Source: Gloeocapsopsis dulcis
GTDB lineage: Bacteria > Cyanobacteriota > Cyanobacteriia > Cyanobacteriales > Chroococcidiopsidaceae
Direction: 5' to 3'
Length of the DNA: 64,000 nt
NCBI RefSeq assembly: GCF_032163395.1
Contig: NZ_CP119968.1
Span: 2,878,001-2,942,000 of the forward strand
Shown here: piece by piece, positions 1 through 8,736 of the stretch
Numbering within the stretch: position 1 is the stretch's first letter
How the letters are laid out: the number at the start of each line of letters is the position of its first letter
Translations under genes and position numbers: made by a program
The notes under the pieces: model-generated
What the model was told of the DNA's origin: nothing
The model's input: only the letters and a program-made list of their open reading frames with translations
Database searches by the model: none

Positions 1-264
1 CACGATGGCAAGATCGCGATCTCGGCAACAGATAAAGGTGATTTTTACGAATTTACAATTGCTGATGACGGTCCAGGAATCGCATCAGCCTATCATGACA
101 AAGTGTTTGGCATCTTTCAAACCTTAGAAGCTCGCGATAAAGTCGAAAACACTGGTGTTGGTCTTGCGATTGTCAAAAAAATTGTAGAAAGTCAAGGAGG
201 ACGCATTTATCTTGTGTCTCAAGAAGGTCAAGGAGCCACTTTTTGCTTTACTTGGTCAAAGTAG
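1..264 (+). CDS. Sensor histidine kinase, 3' end only
   Basis: The first 264 bases are an open frame (87 residues and a TAG stop) that enters from outside the window. It encodes the C-terminal ATP-binding half of a histidine kinase. The G1 box (ADDGPGIA), an F-box-like stretch (KVFGIFQTLE) and the G2 box (NTGVGLAIVKKI) are all readable. The sensor and H-box parts lie upstream and cannot be seen. The form 'VFGIFQTLEARD' is common in phytochrome-like and PAS kinases that sit beside Rcp1-type regulators, and such a regulator follows 450 bases downstream. Pairing with that regulator is inference. The 5' end is missing because of the window edge. Confidence 0.85.
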   Translation, partial: HDGKIAISATDKGDFYEFTIADDGPGIASAYHDKVFGIFQTLEARDKVENTGVGLAIVKKIVESQGGRIYLVSQEGQGATFCFTWSK

Positions 265-598
265 CAATAGATTTTTCTTAGAGCAAGTATTTAGTAATCT
301 TATCAGTAGTGCTATTAAACATCACCCTAGGTTAGATGGCAAAATATATTTCATTTACAAATATTGGCGATTTTTATCAATTTACTGTAGATGATGGTGA
401 TGGAATTGCTACAGAATATCAAGCTCAAGTGTTTGGTATTTCTCCAACCTTGTCTGCTTGCGATCAAAAAGAAAATACTGGTATTAGATTATTAATTGTA
501 AAAAAAATATTGAAATTCAAGGAGGAAGTGTTTGGCTAGAACCCCAAACAGGACAAAGCGTGAGGGTTTACTTTACTTGGCTAAAAACTCAAGAATAA
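265..598 (+). pseudogene. Frameshifted partial copy of a histidine kinase ATPase domain
   Basis: Directly after the kinase stop, a second copy of the same ATPase module can be read, but only by moving through three frames. It begins with an N-box-like LEQVFSNLISSAIKHH, shifts near 345-350 to GDFYQFTVDDGDGIA and QVFGI...ENTG, then shifts again at an A-run near 505-515 to IEIQGGSVWLEP...YFTWLK. Aligned by eye it follows the intact domain at 1-264 almost residue for residue. It has no start codon and no sensor part. It is best explained as a decayed tandem duplicate of the kinase 3' end, or the remnant of a neighbouring paralogue. Confidence 0.8.
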
Positions 599-715
599 GT
601 AATAAGAAATAGTTCAAAAGTATTAAGTATTTATTGCTGTTTTCAGAAATCTTGCTAATGATTGAGGTATATCAACAAAATTAATGACAAAAATAGATAA
701 TAAATTACAATCAAG

Positions 716-1144
716 ATGAATCATAAAATGACAAACATCCTGCTTGTTGAAGATGACGAAGTGGATGTAATGAATGTCAAACGTGCTTTTAAAAAAAATA
801 ACATTACTAATCCACTTTACATAGCTGCTAACGGCTTAGAAGCGTTGGCTATGCTCCGTGGTGAAAACAATGACTGCCAAATTCCCCGCGAAAGGAGGCT
901 TGTTCTACTCGACTTAAATATGCCAAAAATGAATGGCATAGAATTTTTACGAGAACTGCGTGCTGATCCAGAACTCCGCTTTACTCCTGTCATTGTTCTC
1001 ACTACATCCAACGAAGATCGTGACAAAGTCGAAGTTTATAACTTAAATGTAGCTGGATACATCCTCAAGCCAGTTACCTTTGCAAACTTTGTGGAGGCTG
1101 TGGCAACTCTCAATAAGTATTGGACACTCAGCGAAATTCCTTGA
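716..1144 (+). CDS. Rcp1-like single-domain response regulator
   Basis: This is a 142-residue stand-alone receiver. Acidic pocket residues lie in LLVEDDEVD near the N-terminus. The phosphoacceptor is Asp66 in LLDLNMPKMNG, followed by the conserved Thr/Ser (VLTTS) and Lys (YILKPVTF). The spacing and the 'NG..ALAMLRGEN' insert match Rcp1, the partner of cyanobacterial phytochrome Cph1, and its relatives. No output domain is present, so it should act by phosphotransfer or protein contact. An internal ATG at 728 is an alternative start. The kinase fragments upstream and the large kinase downstream are possible partners. No terminator or strong promoter was recognised. Confidence 0.85.
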   Translation: MNHKMTNILLVEDDEVDVMNVKRAFKKNNITNPLYIAANGLEALAMLRGENNDCQIPRERRLVLLDLNMPKMNGIEFLRELRADPELRFTPVIVLTTSNEDRDKVEVYNLNVAGYILKPVTFANFVEAVATLNKYWTLSEIP

Positions 1145-1206
1145 CAGTCGGTATACTCTTAACCACGCTCCTTGGCTGTTCGCCCATCACTCTCCAATAC
1201 TGAATT

Positions 1207-4200
1207 ATGGAAGAAACAGTAAAAATTCTGATAGTTGATGACGATGAAGTCGATCGGATGGCAGTACGTCGTGCGCTAAAAGCTGCAGGCGTGCAAACCG
1301 AACTATCAGAAGTAAGTGATTGTGCAGGAGCGATCGCAACGCTACAAACGCAATCCTTCGATTGTGTCTTTCTTGATTACTTTCTCCCAGATGGCGATGG
1401 TTTGAGTTTAGTACAGCAATTAAGAGCATTAGGAATTACAGTCCCTTTGGTAGTTTTAACAGGACAAGGAGACCAACAAATAGCTGTACAACTGATTAAA
1501 GCAGGAGCGCATGATTATCTTTCCAAAGCCAATATCACACCAGAAAATTTAGCTCAAGTTCTGCGCCAAACAATTCGCGTGTATCGTGCTGAACAAGCTG
1601 CGGCGATCGCTAACGAACGATTGAAAGAAAGCGAAGAACGTTACCGTCTTGTTCTAGAAGGTGCCAACGATGGCATTTGGGACTGGCAATGTGCGACAAA
1701 TCAAGTTTATTGCAACGATCGTCTGCTAGAGATTTTAGGTGTATCGCGTTCAGAATTTGATTGTACAACGACAGCTTTGATCGAACGGATACATCCTGAA
1801 GATCTGCCACGTATCCGTGAAATTATTCGCAATCACTTGACAAATAACGAAAAATGTGAAGCAGAATTTCGCTTTGTTCGCAGTTCAGGAGAATATCGTT
1901 ACTGTTTGGCACGAGGTAAAGCGCAGCGCGATGCCAACAATTGCCCAATCCGAATGTCAGGAGTGATTAGTGATAATACTGAGCGCAAGCAGCTTGAAAA
2001 TGCCTTAAAAGAAAGTGAATCGCGATTTCGCTATCTTGCCGAGTCAAATGTGCTTGGGATCATTGTGGCAGATATGCAAGGCAAAATCCTCGATGCCAAT
2101 GATGCATTTTTACAAATGGTGAGTTACACAAAACAAGATGTCATGACAGGATTGTACTGGAAAGACATCACACCACCAGAGTACAAGGAAATTGATCGAC
2201 GAGCTGCAGCAGAAATGCAAGCTTCTCGCGTATTAACGCCGTTTGAGAAAGAATACATCCGTAAAGATGGCAGTAGAGTGCCAATTCTAATTGGTGGTGC
2301 TTTAATTGATAATGTCAAGGAAATCGGTATTTGTTATGTATTAGACTTAAGCGATCGCAAGCGTTCCGAAGCAGAAATCGTCAAACTTAACCGTGACTTA
2401 GAACTACGTCTCAACGAGCTACAAACGTTATTTGATGTTATTCCCATTGGTATTGCAATCGCGCAAGATCCTGAATGTCGATATATTCGGATTAATCCAG
2501 CTCTTGCCAAACTACTCAATCATCCTGTTGACGCTAATGCTTCCCAAAGCGTTGCCCCTGAAGACCAACCATTTTTCAAGTTCTACTCTCATGGTAAAGA
2601 GATTCCAGCCGCACAGATGCCAATGCACTACGCTGCTGCGCACGGCGTTGATGTTTTAGATCAAGAATTTGATGTTGTTATTGACAACAGTTCCTTAATC
2701 AAGCTGCTTTCCTATGCTGCACCTTTATTTGATGAACAGGGACAATGCCGAGGTAGCATCGGTGCTTTTCTAGATATTACCGAACGCAAGCGTATTGAAG
2801 AACAAGAACGCTTTTTAGCCGAAGCTAGCGGTTTACTAGGACCTTCCTTAGACTACCAAACCACACTAGAAAATCTAGCTAATCTTATTGTTCCTCAACT
2901 AGCTGATTGGTGCACCATCTATGTCGTAGGCGAAGACAAAACTCCACGTCAAGTAGCGCTGACACACACCGATCCAGAAAAAGTCAAGTGGGCAAAAGAA
3001 GTCCTTAACCGTTATCCTCTTAATCCTGATGCGCTAATCGGCACACCCCAAGTTATTCGGACTGGTAAGTCAGAGTTATACTCACAGATTCCTGATTTTG
3101 TCTTAGCTGGACTCGCTAGCAACACAGAACATTTGGAGATCTTGCATCAGGTTGGCATCAAATCACTTATGTGCGTGCCAATGAAAGCACGCGATCGCAC
3201 TTTAGGGACAATTGCTTTCTACTCGGCAGAATCAGGCAAAACCTATACACCAGCAGATCTTGTGTTTGCCGAAGATCTCGGACGTCGTGCAGGATTAGCA
3301 GTAGACAACGCTAAATTATTTCAGCAGGCAAATGAAATTGGTGAAAATTTGCGCCAAGCCTTAATTATTTTAGGAGAACAACAGCAACAACTACGAGTAT
3401 TGCAGCGGATAACTAACCTCCTCAACCAGCGTCTGACAAACTTACCAGGATTGCTGCAAGTTATGGTAAAGGCAGTCTATGACGGTATTAGCGATGCTCA
3501 GTTTGCCTTGATTTTGTTGCACAACCCAGAAACCCGTCAACTCGAATTAACTGCTACGGCAGGTGTTGGTAGAGAAAGAATACTGTTAATGGAGTTGTTT
3601 GATAGGGGAGATGGATTACTCGATCGCGCCTTTCTCACTGGCGAGTCACAACTATTCAAAGTAACAAATCTAGACGATCGCAAACACAAAACTTCTGGTG
3701 TAGAAGAACCCTACTGTGTCGATTTACCCGCCTCAATTCAGGCTGTCGCAATCGAATCAGCTTCAGCAGGAAGATTAGGAGTGTTAGCAATTGGTAATTG
3801 GGAAAATCCCGAAGCTTTCGATATCGAAGACCAAAATTTATTAACCGCTGTCGGCGAACAAGCAGCGATCGCTATTAACAATGCCCGCATGATTGGCGTT
3901 TTAGAAGAACGCGAAGAACGTTTAGCAATTCAAAACCAAATTTTGGCACGGCAAAACCGCGAACTCGAACTCAACCGCCAGCGCATTGAGCAACAGAATC
4001 TCCAATTGATTGAAGCCGCACGGCTCAAATCGCAATTCCTAGCAACAATGTCGCACGAACTGCGTACCCCGATGAATGCCATTATCGGTTTTGCCCAAGT
4101 CTTGCTAAGACAACGCACCGCATCACTCAGTACCACGCAAGTCGGGATGGTAGAACGCATCCTTAACAATGGCAAAAACTTACTTGCACTGATTAACGAT

Positions 4201-4725
4201 ATTCTCGATCTTTCTAAAATTGAAGCTGGGCGCTTAGAACTTGTTCCAGAAGAATTTGATCTCGCTCACTTAATTAATGCTACTGTAGCTGAATTACAAC
4301 CCCTTGCAGAGCAAAAACAATTACAATTGAGCACTACCATTAATATTGATGACTCTCAAGTTGTTAATGATAGCGTTCGCTTGCGACAAGTGCTTGTTAA
4401 CCTTTTATCTAATGCAATTAAATTTACCGAAACTGGCTCAGTAGAAATTAGCGTTGGCGAACCTGCACCAATGCAGTTAATCCTCAGTGTAAAAGATACT
4501 GGGATTGGCATTGCCGAGGCTGAGTTACCTAACATTTTTGAGGAATTCCGACAAATCGATCAAACAACAACACGCAAGCACGGCGGTACTGGGTTAGGAC
4601 TCGCCATTACTAAGTCTTTAGTGCAAATGATGCAGGGAGCAATTTCGGTTGAAAGCAAGTTAGGTCAAGGTTCTACCTTCTCGATCAACCTTCCCCGACA
4701 AGTCACCTTGCAGGAAATACAGTAA
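1207..4725 (+). CDS. Hybrid sensor kinase: REC-PAS-PAS-PAS-GAF-GAF-HisKA-HATPase
   Basis: This is a 1172-residue soluble kinase. Residues 1-130 are a receiver (LIVDDDEVD, Asp57 in FLDYFLPDGDG, Lys in YLSKA). Three PAS/PAC units follow at about 140-265, 270-390 and 400-540, each ending in a 'TERK' or 'SDRK' PAC tail. Two GAF domains lie at about 550-720 and 745-910, then a short coiled coil. The H-box is MSHELRTPMNAIIGF with His950. The ATPase has NLLSNAIKF, DTGIGIAEAE and GGTGLGLAIT. No membrane segment is visible, so sensing is probably cytoplasmic. An N-terminal receiver is the reverse of classical hybrid kinases and is common in cyanobacteria. The signal is unknown. GAF residues typical of bilin binding were not recognised. 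Confidence 0.9.
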   Translation: MEETVKILIVDDDEVDRMAVRRALKAAGVQTELSEVSDCAGAIATLQTQSFDCVFLDYFLPDGDGLSLVQQLRALGITVPLVVLTGQGDQQIAVQLIKAGAHDYLSKANITPENLAQVLRQTIRVYRAEQAAAIANERLKESEERYRLVLEGANDGIWDWQCATNQVYCNDRLLEILGVSRSEFDCTTTALIERIHPEDLPRIREIIRNHLTNNEKCEAEFRFVRSSGEYRYCLARGKAQRDANNCPIRMSGVISDNTERKQLENALKESESRFRYLAESNVLGIIVADMQGKILDANDAFLQMVSYTKQDVMTGLYWKDITPPEYKEIDRRAAAEMQASRVLTPFEKEYIRKDGSRVPILIGGALIDNVKEIGICYVLDLSDRKRSEAEIVKLNRDLELRLNELQTLFDVIPIGIAIAQDPECRYIRINPALAKLLNHPVDANASQSVAPEDQPFFKFYSHGKEIPAAQMPMHYAAAHGVDVLDQEFDVVIDNSSLIKLLSYAAPLFDEQGQCRGSIGAFLDITERKRIEEQERFLAEASGLLGPSLDYQTTLENLANLIVPQLADWCTIYVVGEDKTPRQVALTHTDPEKVKWAKEVLNRYPLNPDALIGTPQVIRTGKSELYSQIPDFVLAGLASNTEHLEILHQVGIKSLMCVPMKARDRTLGTIAFYSAESGKTYTPADLVFAEDLGRRAGLAVDNAKLFQQANEIGENLRQALIILGEQQQQLRVLQRITNLLNQRLTNLPGLLQVMVKAVYDGISDAQFALILLHNPETRQLELTATAGVGRERILLMELFDRGDGLLDRAFLTGESQLFKVTNLDDRKHKTSGVEEPYCVDLPASIQAVAIESASAGRLGVLAIGNWENPEAFDIEDQNLLTAVGEQAAIAINNARMIGVLEEREERLAIQNQILARQNRELELNRQRIEQQNLQLIEAARLKSQFLATMSHELRTPMNAIIGFAQVLLRQRTASLSTTQVGMVERILNNGKNLLALINDILDLSKIEAGRLELVPEEFDLAHLINATVAELQPLAEQKQLQLSTTINIDDSQVVNDSVRLRQVLVNLLSNAIKFTETGSVEISVGEPAPMQLILSVKDTGIGIAEAELPNIFEEFRQIDQTTTRKHGGTGLGLAITKSLVQMMQGAISVESKLGQGSTFSINLPRQVTLQEIQ

Positions 4726-4832
4726 AGCTGAATAATTTTTGGTAGGCTAAGTTTAGCAACGTATCTCAGTTAGGCATTAGCAACTTAGTGCTTTGGCTAA
4801 AAAGTTTAGAATTTTCCGTTGCATACATAAAA

Positions 4833-6521
4833 ATGTCTGGATGCGACATTATCGTCGTTGGAGCCTCCGCAGGGGGAGTTGAAGCCCTAGAGCAACTTGT
4901 TCGTAATCTTCCTCTAAGTTTGCCAGCAGCAATATTTGTTGTGCTGCATATACCGTCACATGCAAAGAGTGTACTACCAAGTATCCTTAACCGTTGTATA
5001 GAAAAGCAACATAAACGCCAATCTTTACTCAAAGCTATTCACCCGCAAGATGGTGCAGAAATTCAGCACAATCAAATTTATATTGCGCCACCCGCTCAAC
5101 ATCTTCTGGTTAACAATGGCTACATTCGCCTAGCACGGGGTCCTAAAGAAAACAGCCATCGTCCTGCGGTCGATCCTTTATTTCGCACAGCAGCAAGAAC
5201 TTATGGGCAACGGGTTGTTGGTGTAATTTTATCAGGCACGCTTGATGATGGCACGGCAGGTTTAGCGGCGATCAAGCAGCAAGGGGGCATCGCGATCGCT
5301 CAAGATCCGCAAGAAACGCTTTATTCGGGGATGCCTCGCAGTGCTATAGAAAATGTGGCAGTTGACCATATTTTACCCGTAGCTAAAATCGCATCCGTAT
5401 TGGTTGAGTTGGCGAACAAACCAATAGAAAAAGGAGTAAAAGCTGTGTCACAAGAAATGGAGATAGAAGCTGATATGGCGGAATTGGAGTTAGGAGCAAT
5501 GCAACGCCTTGATCGCCCAGGAAAACCCTCCAGCTTTGGCTGTCCAGAATGTGGAGGAGTGCTGTGGGAACTCCAAGAAGGAGAATTATCCCGCTTTCGC
5601 TGTCGTACGGGTCACGCCTACTCTATCAATAGTTTGCTTGCTGAACAGTCTGATGCATTAGAGGAAGCACTATGGAACGCGCTGCGGGCATTAGAAGAAA
5701 AAGCGACACTCTCGCAACGATTGGCAACTCAAGCACGCGATCGCAATCGACCATATTCCGCAAATCGCTTTCAATCACAGGGAGAAGATGCACAAGCGCG
5801 AGCAACCCTCGTTCGTCAACTACTTCTTAAAGGTGAGGGTAATGGTCAAGTGTCAACAATCAACGAGGCAGTTGGTTCGTCAGAAACTGCTACTGAGTTA
5901 GCCACAGAACAACAAGAAATTATTCCGGCGACGGCATCCTTTCCTGTTGTCGCCATTGCGGCTTCGGCAGGTGGACTCAAAGCGCTTACCGAACTGCTAT
6001 CTCCCTTAAAAGCAGATTTTCCTGCAGCAATTACAGTGGTGCAACATGTGTCTCCCCATCACCCTAGCCAAATGGCAAATATCCTCAGCCACCGTATAGC
6101 TTTACCCGTTAAAGAGGCAGAACAAGGCGATCAGTTAGTGCCTGGACAAGTTTATATTGCACCGCCGAATAAACATTTACTCGTGAGTGCAAACAGTACC
6201 CTTTGTTTGTCAGATGCGCAACTAGTAAACTTTTTGCGTCCCTCGGCTGATTTACTGTTTGAATCGGTAGCAGCAAGTTTCCAAGCACAGGCGATCGCGG
6301 TAGTCCTGACGGGTATAGGAAGTGATGGTGCAATGGGCATACGCGCAATTAAACAAATGGGTGGCAAAGCGATCGCGCAAGATCTCGCAACCTCAGAATT
6401 CTTTGGTATGCCTGGCGCAGCCATTGACACCGGAAGTATTGATTTAGTCGTCCCCTTAGAGCAAATGGCATCTATCTTAGTGCGATTGGTGACACACAAT
6501 GATGAATCAACTTTGCTATAA
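4833..6521 (+). CDS. CheB-type methylesterase protein with two CheB domains
   Basis: This protein has two CheB methylesterase domains separated by a Cys-containing linker. The first keeps the serine (VVGASAGGVEAL), the histidine (VVLHIPSHAKS) and the aspartate (GTLDDGTAGL) of the CheB triad. The linker carries CPECGGVLWEL...FRCRTGHAYS, known from stand-alone CheB proteins. The second domain also keeps its triad (AASAGGLKAL, VVQHVSPHHPS, GIGSDGAMGI). No receiver is attached. I chose the ATG at 4833 because the CheB fold starts at once. A GTG at 4788 would add 15 residues. It lies 12 bases upstream of the CheR-PAS gene, so the two probably act together. CheB removes methyl groups from receptor glutamates, but the target here is unknown. 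Confidence 0.88.
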   Translation: MSGCDIIVVGASAGGVEALEQLVRNLPLSLPAAIFVVLHIPSHAKSVLPSILNRCIEKQHKRQSLLKAIHPQDGAEIQHNQIYIAPPAQHLLVNNGYIRLARGPKENSHRPAVDPLFRTAARTYGQRVVGVILSGTLDDGTAGLAAIKQQGGIAIAQDPQETLYSGMPRSAIENVAVDHILPVAKIASVLVELANKPIEKGVKAVSQEMEIEADMAELELGAMQRLDRPGKPSSFGCPECGGVLWELQEGELSRFRCRTGHAYSINSLLAEQSDALEEALWNALRALEEKATLSQRLATQARDRNRPYSANRFQSQGEDAQARATLVRQLLLKGEGNGQVSTINEAVGSSETATELATEQQEIIPATASFPVVAIAASAGGLKALTELLSPLKADFPAAITVVQHVSPHHPSQMANILSHRIALPVKEAEQGDQLVPGQVYIAPPNKHLLVSANSTLCLSDAQLVNFLRPSADLLFESVAASFQAQAIAVVLTGIGSDGAMGIRAIKQMGGKAIAQDLATSEFFGMPGAAIDTGSIDLVVPLEQMASILVRLVTHNDESTLL

Positions 6522-6533
6522 ACTAGTTCACTG

Positions 6534-8432
6534 ATGAACCCAGAATTTGAGGCTTTACTTAATTACATCAAGCGTAACCGTGGATTTGACTTTACTGGTT
6601 ATAAGCGCTCTAGCTTAGAGCGCCGTGTCCAAAAACGGATGCAAGAAATCGAAGTTGATGGCTACAACAATTACATTGATTACTTAGAGGTGCATCCTCA
6701 AGAATTTGTTTGTTTGTTCAACACAATTCTGATTAACGTCACCTCGTTTTTTCGTGACCTCTCAGTGTGGGAGTATGTAGCAGCAGAAGTTATTCCGCAG
6801 ATTATTTCCTGTAAAGAATTACCCGAACCCATTCGTATTTGGAGTGCAGGCTGTGCTTCTGGACAAGAAGCCTACACTTTGGCAATTATTCTAGCAGAAG
6901 CAATTGGAGTCGAACAGTTTCGATCGCGCGTTAAAATTTATGCCACCGATGTCGATGAAGAGGCACTCAATCAAGGGCGTTATGCTACATACAATGAAAG
7001 AGAAGTAACAGATCTTTCGGCAGAACTATTAGAACGGTATTTTGAGCGCTACGAAAATCTTTATATCTTCCGCAAAGACTTGCGTCGTTCGGTGATCTTT
7101 GGCCGTCACGATTTAGTCCAAGATGCACCCATCTCCCGCATTGACTTATTAATATGTCGCAACGCGCTGATGTATTTCAATGCCGAAGCCCAAGCAAAAA
7201 TTCTCAGTCGCTTTCACTTTGCCTTGAATGATAGCGGGTATTTGTTGTTGGGCAAAGCTGAGATGTTGCTCAGCCATAGTATGAGTTTTTCTGCAGTCGA
7301 TCTTAAATGCCGCGTTTTTACTAAAGTCGCCACAGTGAATACTCGCGATCGCTTGCTGCTGATGAATCCGAATAACAACGATGAAAACACGAACTATTTA
7401 ACGAGTTACGGACGCCTCCGCAACGCTGCCTTTGATATTACTCCACTAGCACAACTAATATTAGATCTTGATGGTGTCCTTGTTTTAGCTAACGAACGAG
7501 CGCGGACTTTATTTAGTTTGAGCTACAGAGATATCGGTCGTTTACTGCAAGACTTAGAACTATCTTACCGCCCGCTCGATTTACGTCAGTGTATCAATCA
7601 AGTGTATAGCGATCGCCGTTTGAACACCTACAAGGATGTAGAGTGGACAACTGGTGAAGATACGCAATATTTTGATGTCCAAGTAGTACCACTGTTGGAT
7701 ATCAATGGCGTTATGCTCGGTGTCAGTATCACCTTCAACGATGTCACCCGTGCCAAACACTTGCAAGAAGAACTGGAGCATTCCAATCAAGAATTGGAAA
7801 TGGCTCACGAAGAATTACAAACAACGAATGAAGAACTAGAGACAACGAATGAAGTACTGCAAACAACGAATGAGGAATTGGAGACAACGAATGAGGAATT
7901 GGAGACAACGAATGAAGAACTGCAATCTTCTAATGAGGAATTGGAGACAACCAACGAGGAACTTCAGTCTACAAACGAAGAGTTAGAAACAATGAATGAA
8001 GAGTTACACTCTTCCAACGAAGAACTCCAAACAATTAATGAAAAACTCCGCTTACGTAGCGAAGAACTCAACTCAGTCAACGCTTTTTTAGCGTCAATCC
8101 TCACAAGTTTCCGTTGCGGTGTGGTCGTTTTAGACCGCCACTTTCTCGTCCAAGTCTGGAGTGACAAAGCTGAAGATTTATGGGGTTTACGCCCGCTTGA
8201 AGTTCAGGGGCAACACTTTCTCAACTTAGATATTGGTTTACCAATAGAGCAGATTAGGCAACCAATTCGCACCTGTCTAGCGGCAGAATCTGAATATGTA
8301 GAAATCATTCTAGACGCGGTAAACCGCCGTGGCAAACTCATCCAATGTAAAGTGACTTGTACGCCACTTCTGGAAAGAACAAAAGAAATTCGAGGTGTGA
8401 TTTTGTTAATGGAAGAACAAGCAAGCGAATAG
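6534..8432 (+). CDS. CheR-type methyltransferase with PAS domains and a heptad coiled coil
   Basis: The 632-residue product starts with a CheR module: an N-terminal helical part, then an SAM-binding motif (IWSAGCASGQEAYTLA) and a downstream DLLICRNALMYF. A PAS domain follows at about 300-410, then about 80 residues of near-perfect heptads (NEELETT, NEELQSS), and a second PAS domain to the C-terminus. CheR uses SAM to methylate receptor glutamates. The PAS and coiled-coil parts suggest a sensory scaffold. It lies 12 bases after the double CheB gene. In many bacteria such CheB and CheR-PAS modules occur fused in one chain with a histidine kinase; here they are separate genes with a PAS kinase next door. 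Confidence 0.88.
   Translation: MNPEFEALLNYIKRNRGFDFTGYKRSSLERRVQKRMQEIEVDGYNNYIDYLEVHPQEFVCLFNTILINVTSFFRDLSVWEYVAAEVIPQIISCKELPEPIRIWSAGCASGQEAYTLAIILAEAIGVEQFRSRVKIYATDVDEEALNQGRYATYNEREVTDLSAELLERYFERYENLYIFRKDLRRSVIFGRHDLVQDAPISRIDLLICRNALMYFNAEAQAKILSRFHFALNDSGYLLLGKAEMLLSHSMSFSAVDLKCRVFTKVATVNTRDRLLLMNPNNNDENTNYLTSYGRLRNAAFDITPLAQLILDLDGVLVLANERARTLFSLSYRDIGRLLQDLELSYRPLDLRQCINQVYSDRRLNTYKDVEWTTGEDTQYFDVQVVPLLDINGVMLGVSITFNDVTRAKHLQEELEHSNQELEMAHEELQTTNEELETTNEVLQTTNEELETTNEELETTNEELQSSNEELETTNEELQSTNEELETMNEELHSSNEELQTINEKLRLRSEELNSVNAFLASILTSFRCGVVVLDRHFLVQVWSDKAEDLWGLRPLEVQGQHFLNLDIGLPIEQIRQPIRTCLAAESEYVEIILDAVNRRGKLIQCKVTCTPLLERTKEIRGVILLMEEQASE
7809..8048 (+). repeat. Tandem 21-bp coding repeat (NEELETT heptads)
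   Basis: About eleven 21-base units encode successive seven-residue repeats such as NEELETT, NEELQSS and NEELHSS inside the CheR-PAS gene. Synonymous changes (gaagaa, gaggaa, gaactg) separate the copies, so the repeat is under protein-level selection and not a fresh DNA expansion. The central copies are the most alike. The product is expected to be a long parallel coiled coil joining two PAS domains. Confidence 0.9.
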
Positions 8433-8552
8433 TCACAATGAGTCAAAATAACCGATTATTAACTTTATATGGCGAAATATCAGCTTTTATATGATAGCTT
8501 TGATTAGATTTTAACCAATTGTTATGTGAACTTGGGTTACGGCTCTATATTT

Positions 8553-8574
8553 CATGCTTTCAGAGCATGTTTTT
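8553..8574 (+). terminator. Possible terminator after the CheB/CheR pair
   Basis: A perfect 6-bp stem, CATGCT/AGCATG, with a 5-base loop is followed by five T residues. It lies 120 bases after the CheR-PAS stop and before the PAS kinase gene. The stem is short and not GC-rich, so the call is tentative. The remaining sequence of the 8433-8736 gap holds a HIP1 site near 8628 and nothing else that I recognise. Confidence 0.4.
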
Positions 8575-8736
8575 CGCATGAGAAATTGGCTAGTATTTTA
8601 ATTATTAAGTTTCAACTTACTTAAATGTGCGATCGCTATCTCATTCCCGTAGGCAGCCAAGATACCTATTCCAAATCTCATATTTAATTTGGTTAGTTTA
8701 TTGAATATTAAAATTAGTCTTAAAAAAGAGATTTAA

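Noticed and set aside
7809-8048. NEELETT repeat as a CRISPR-like or selfish DNA repeat
   Set aside because: The units are contiguous, in frame, with synonymous differences and no spacers. It is a coiled coil.
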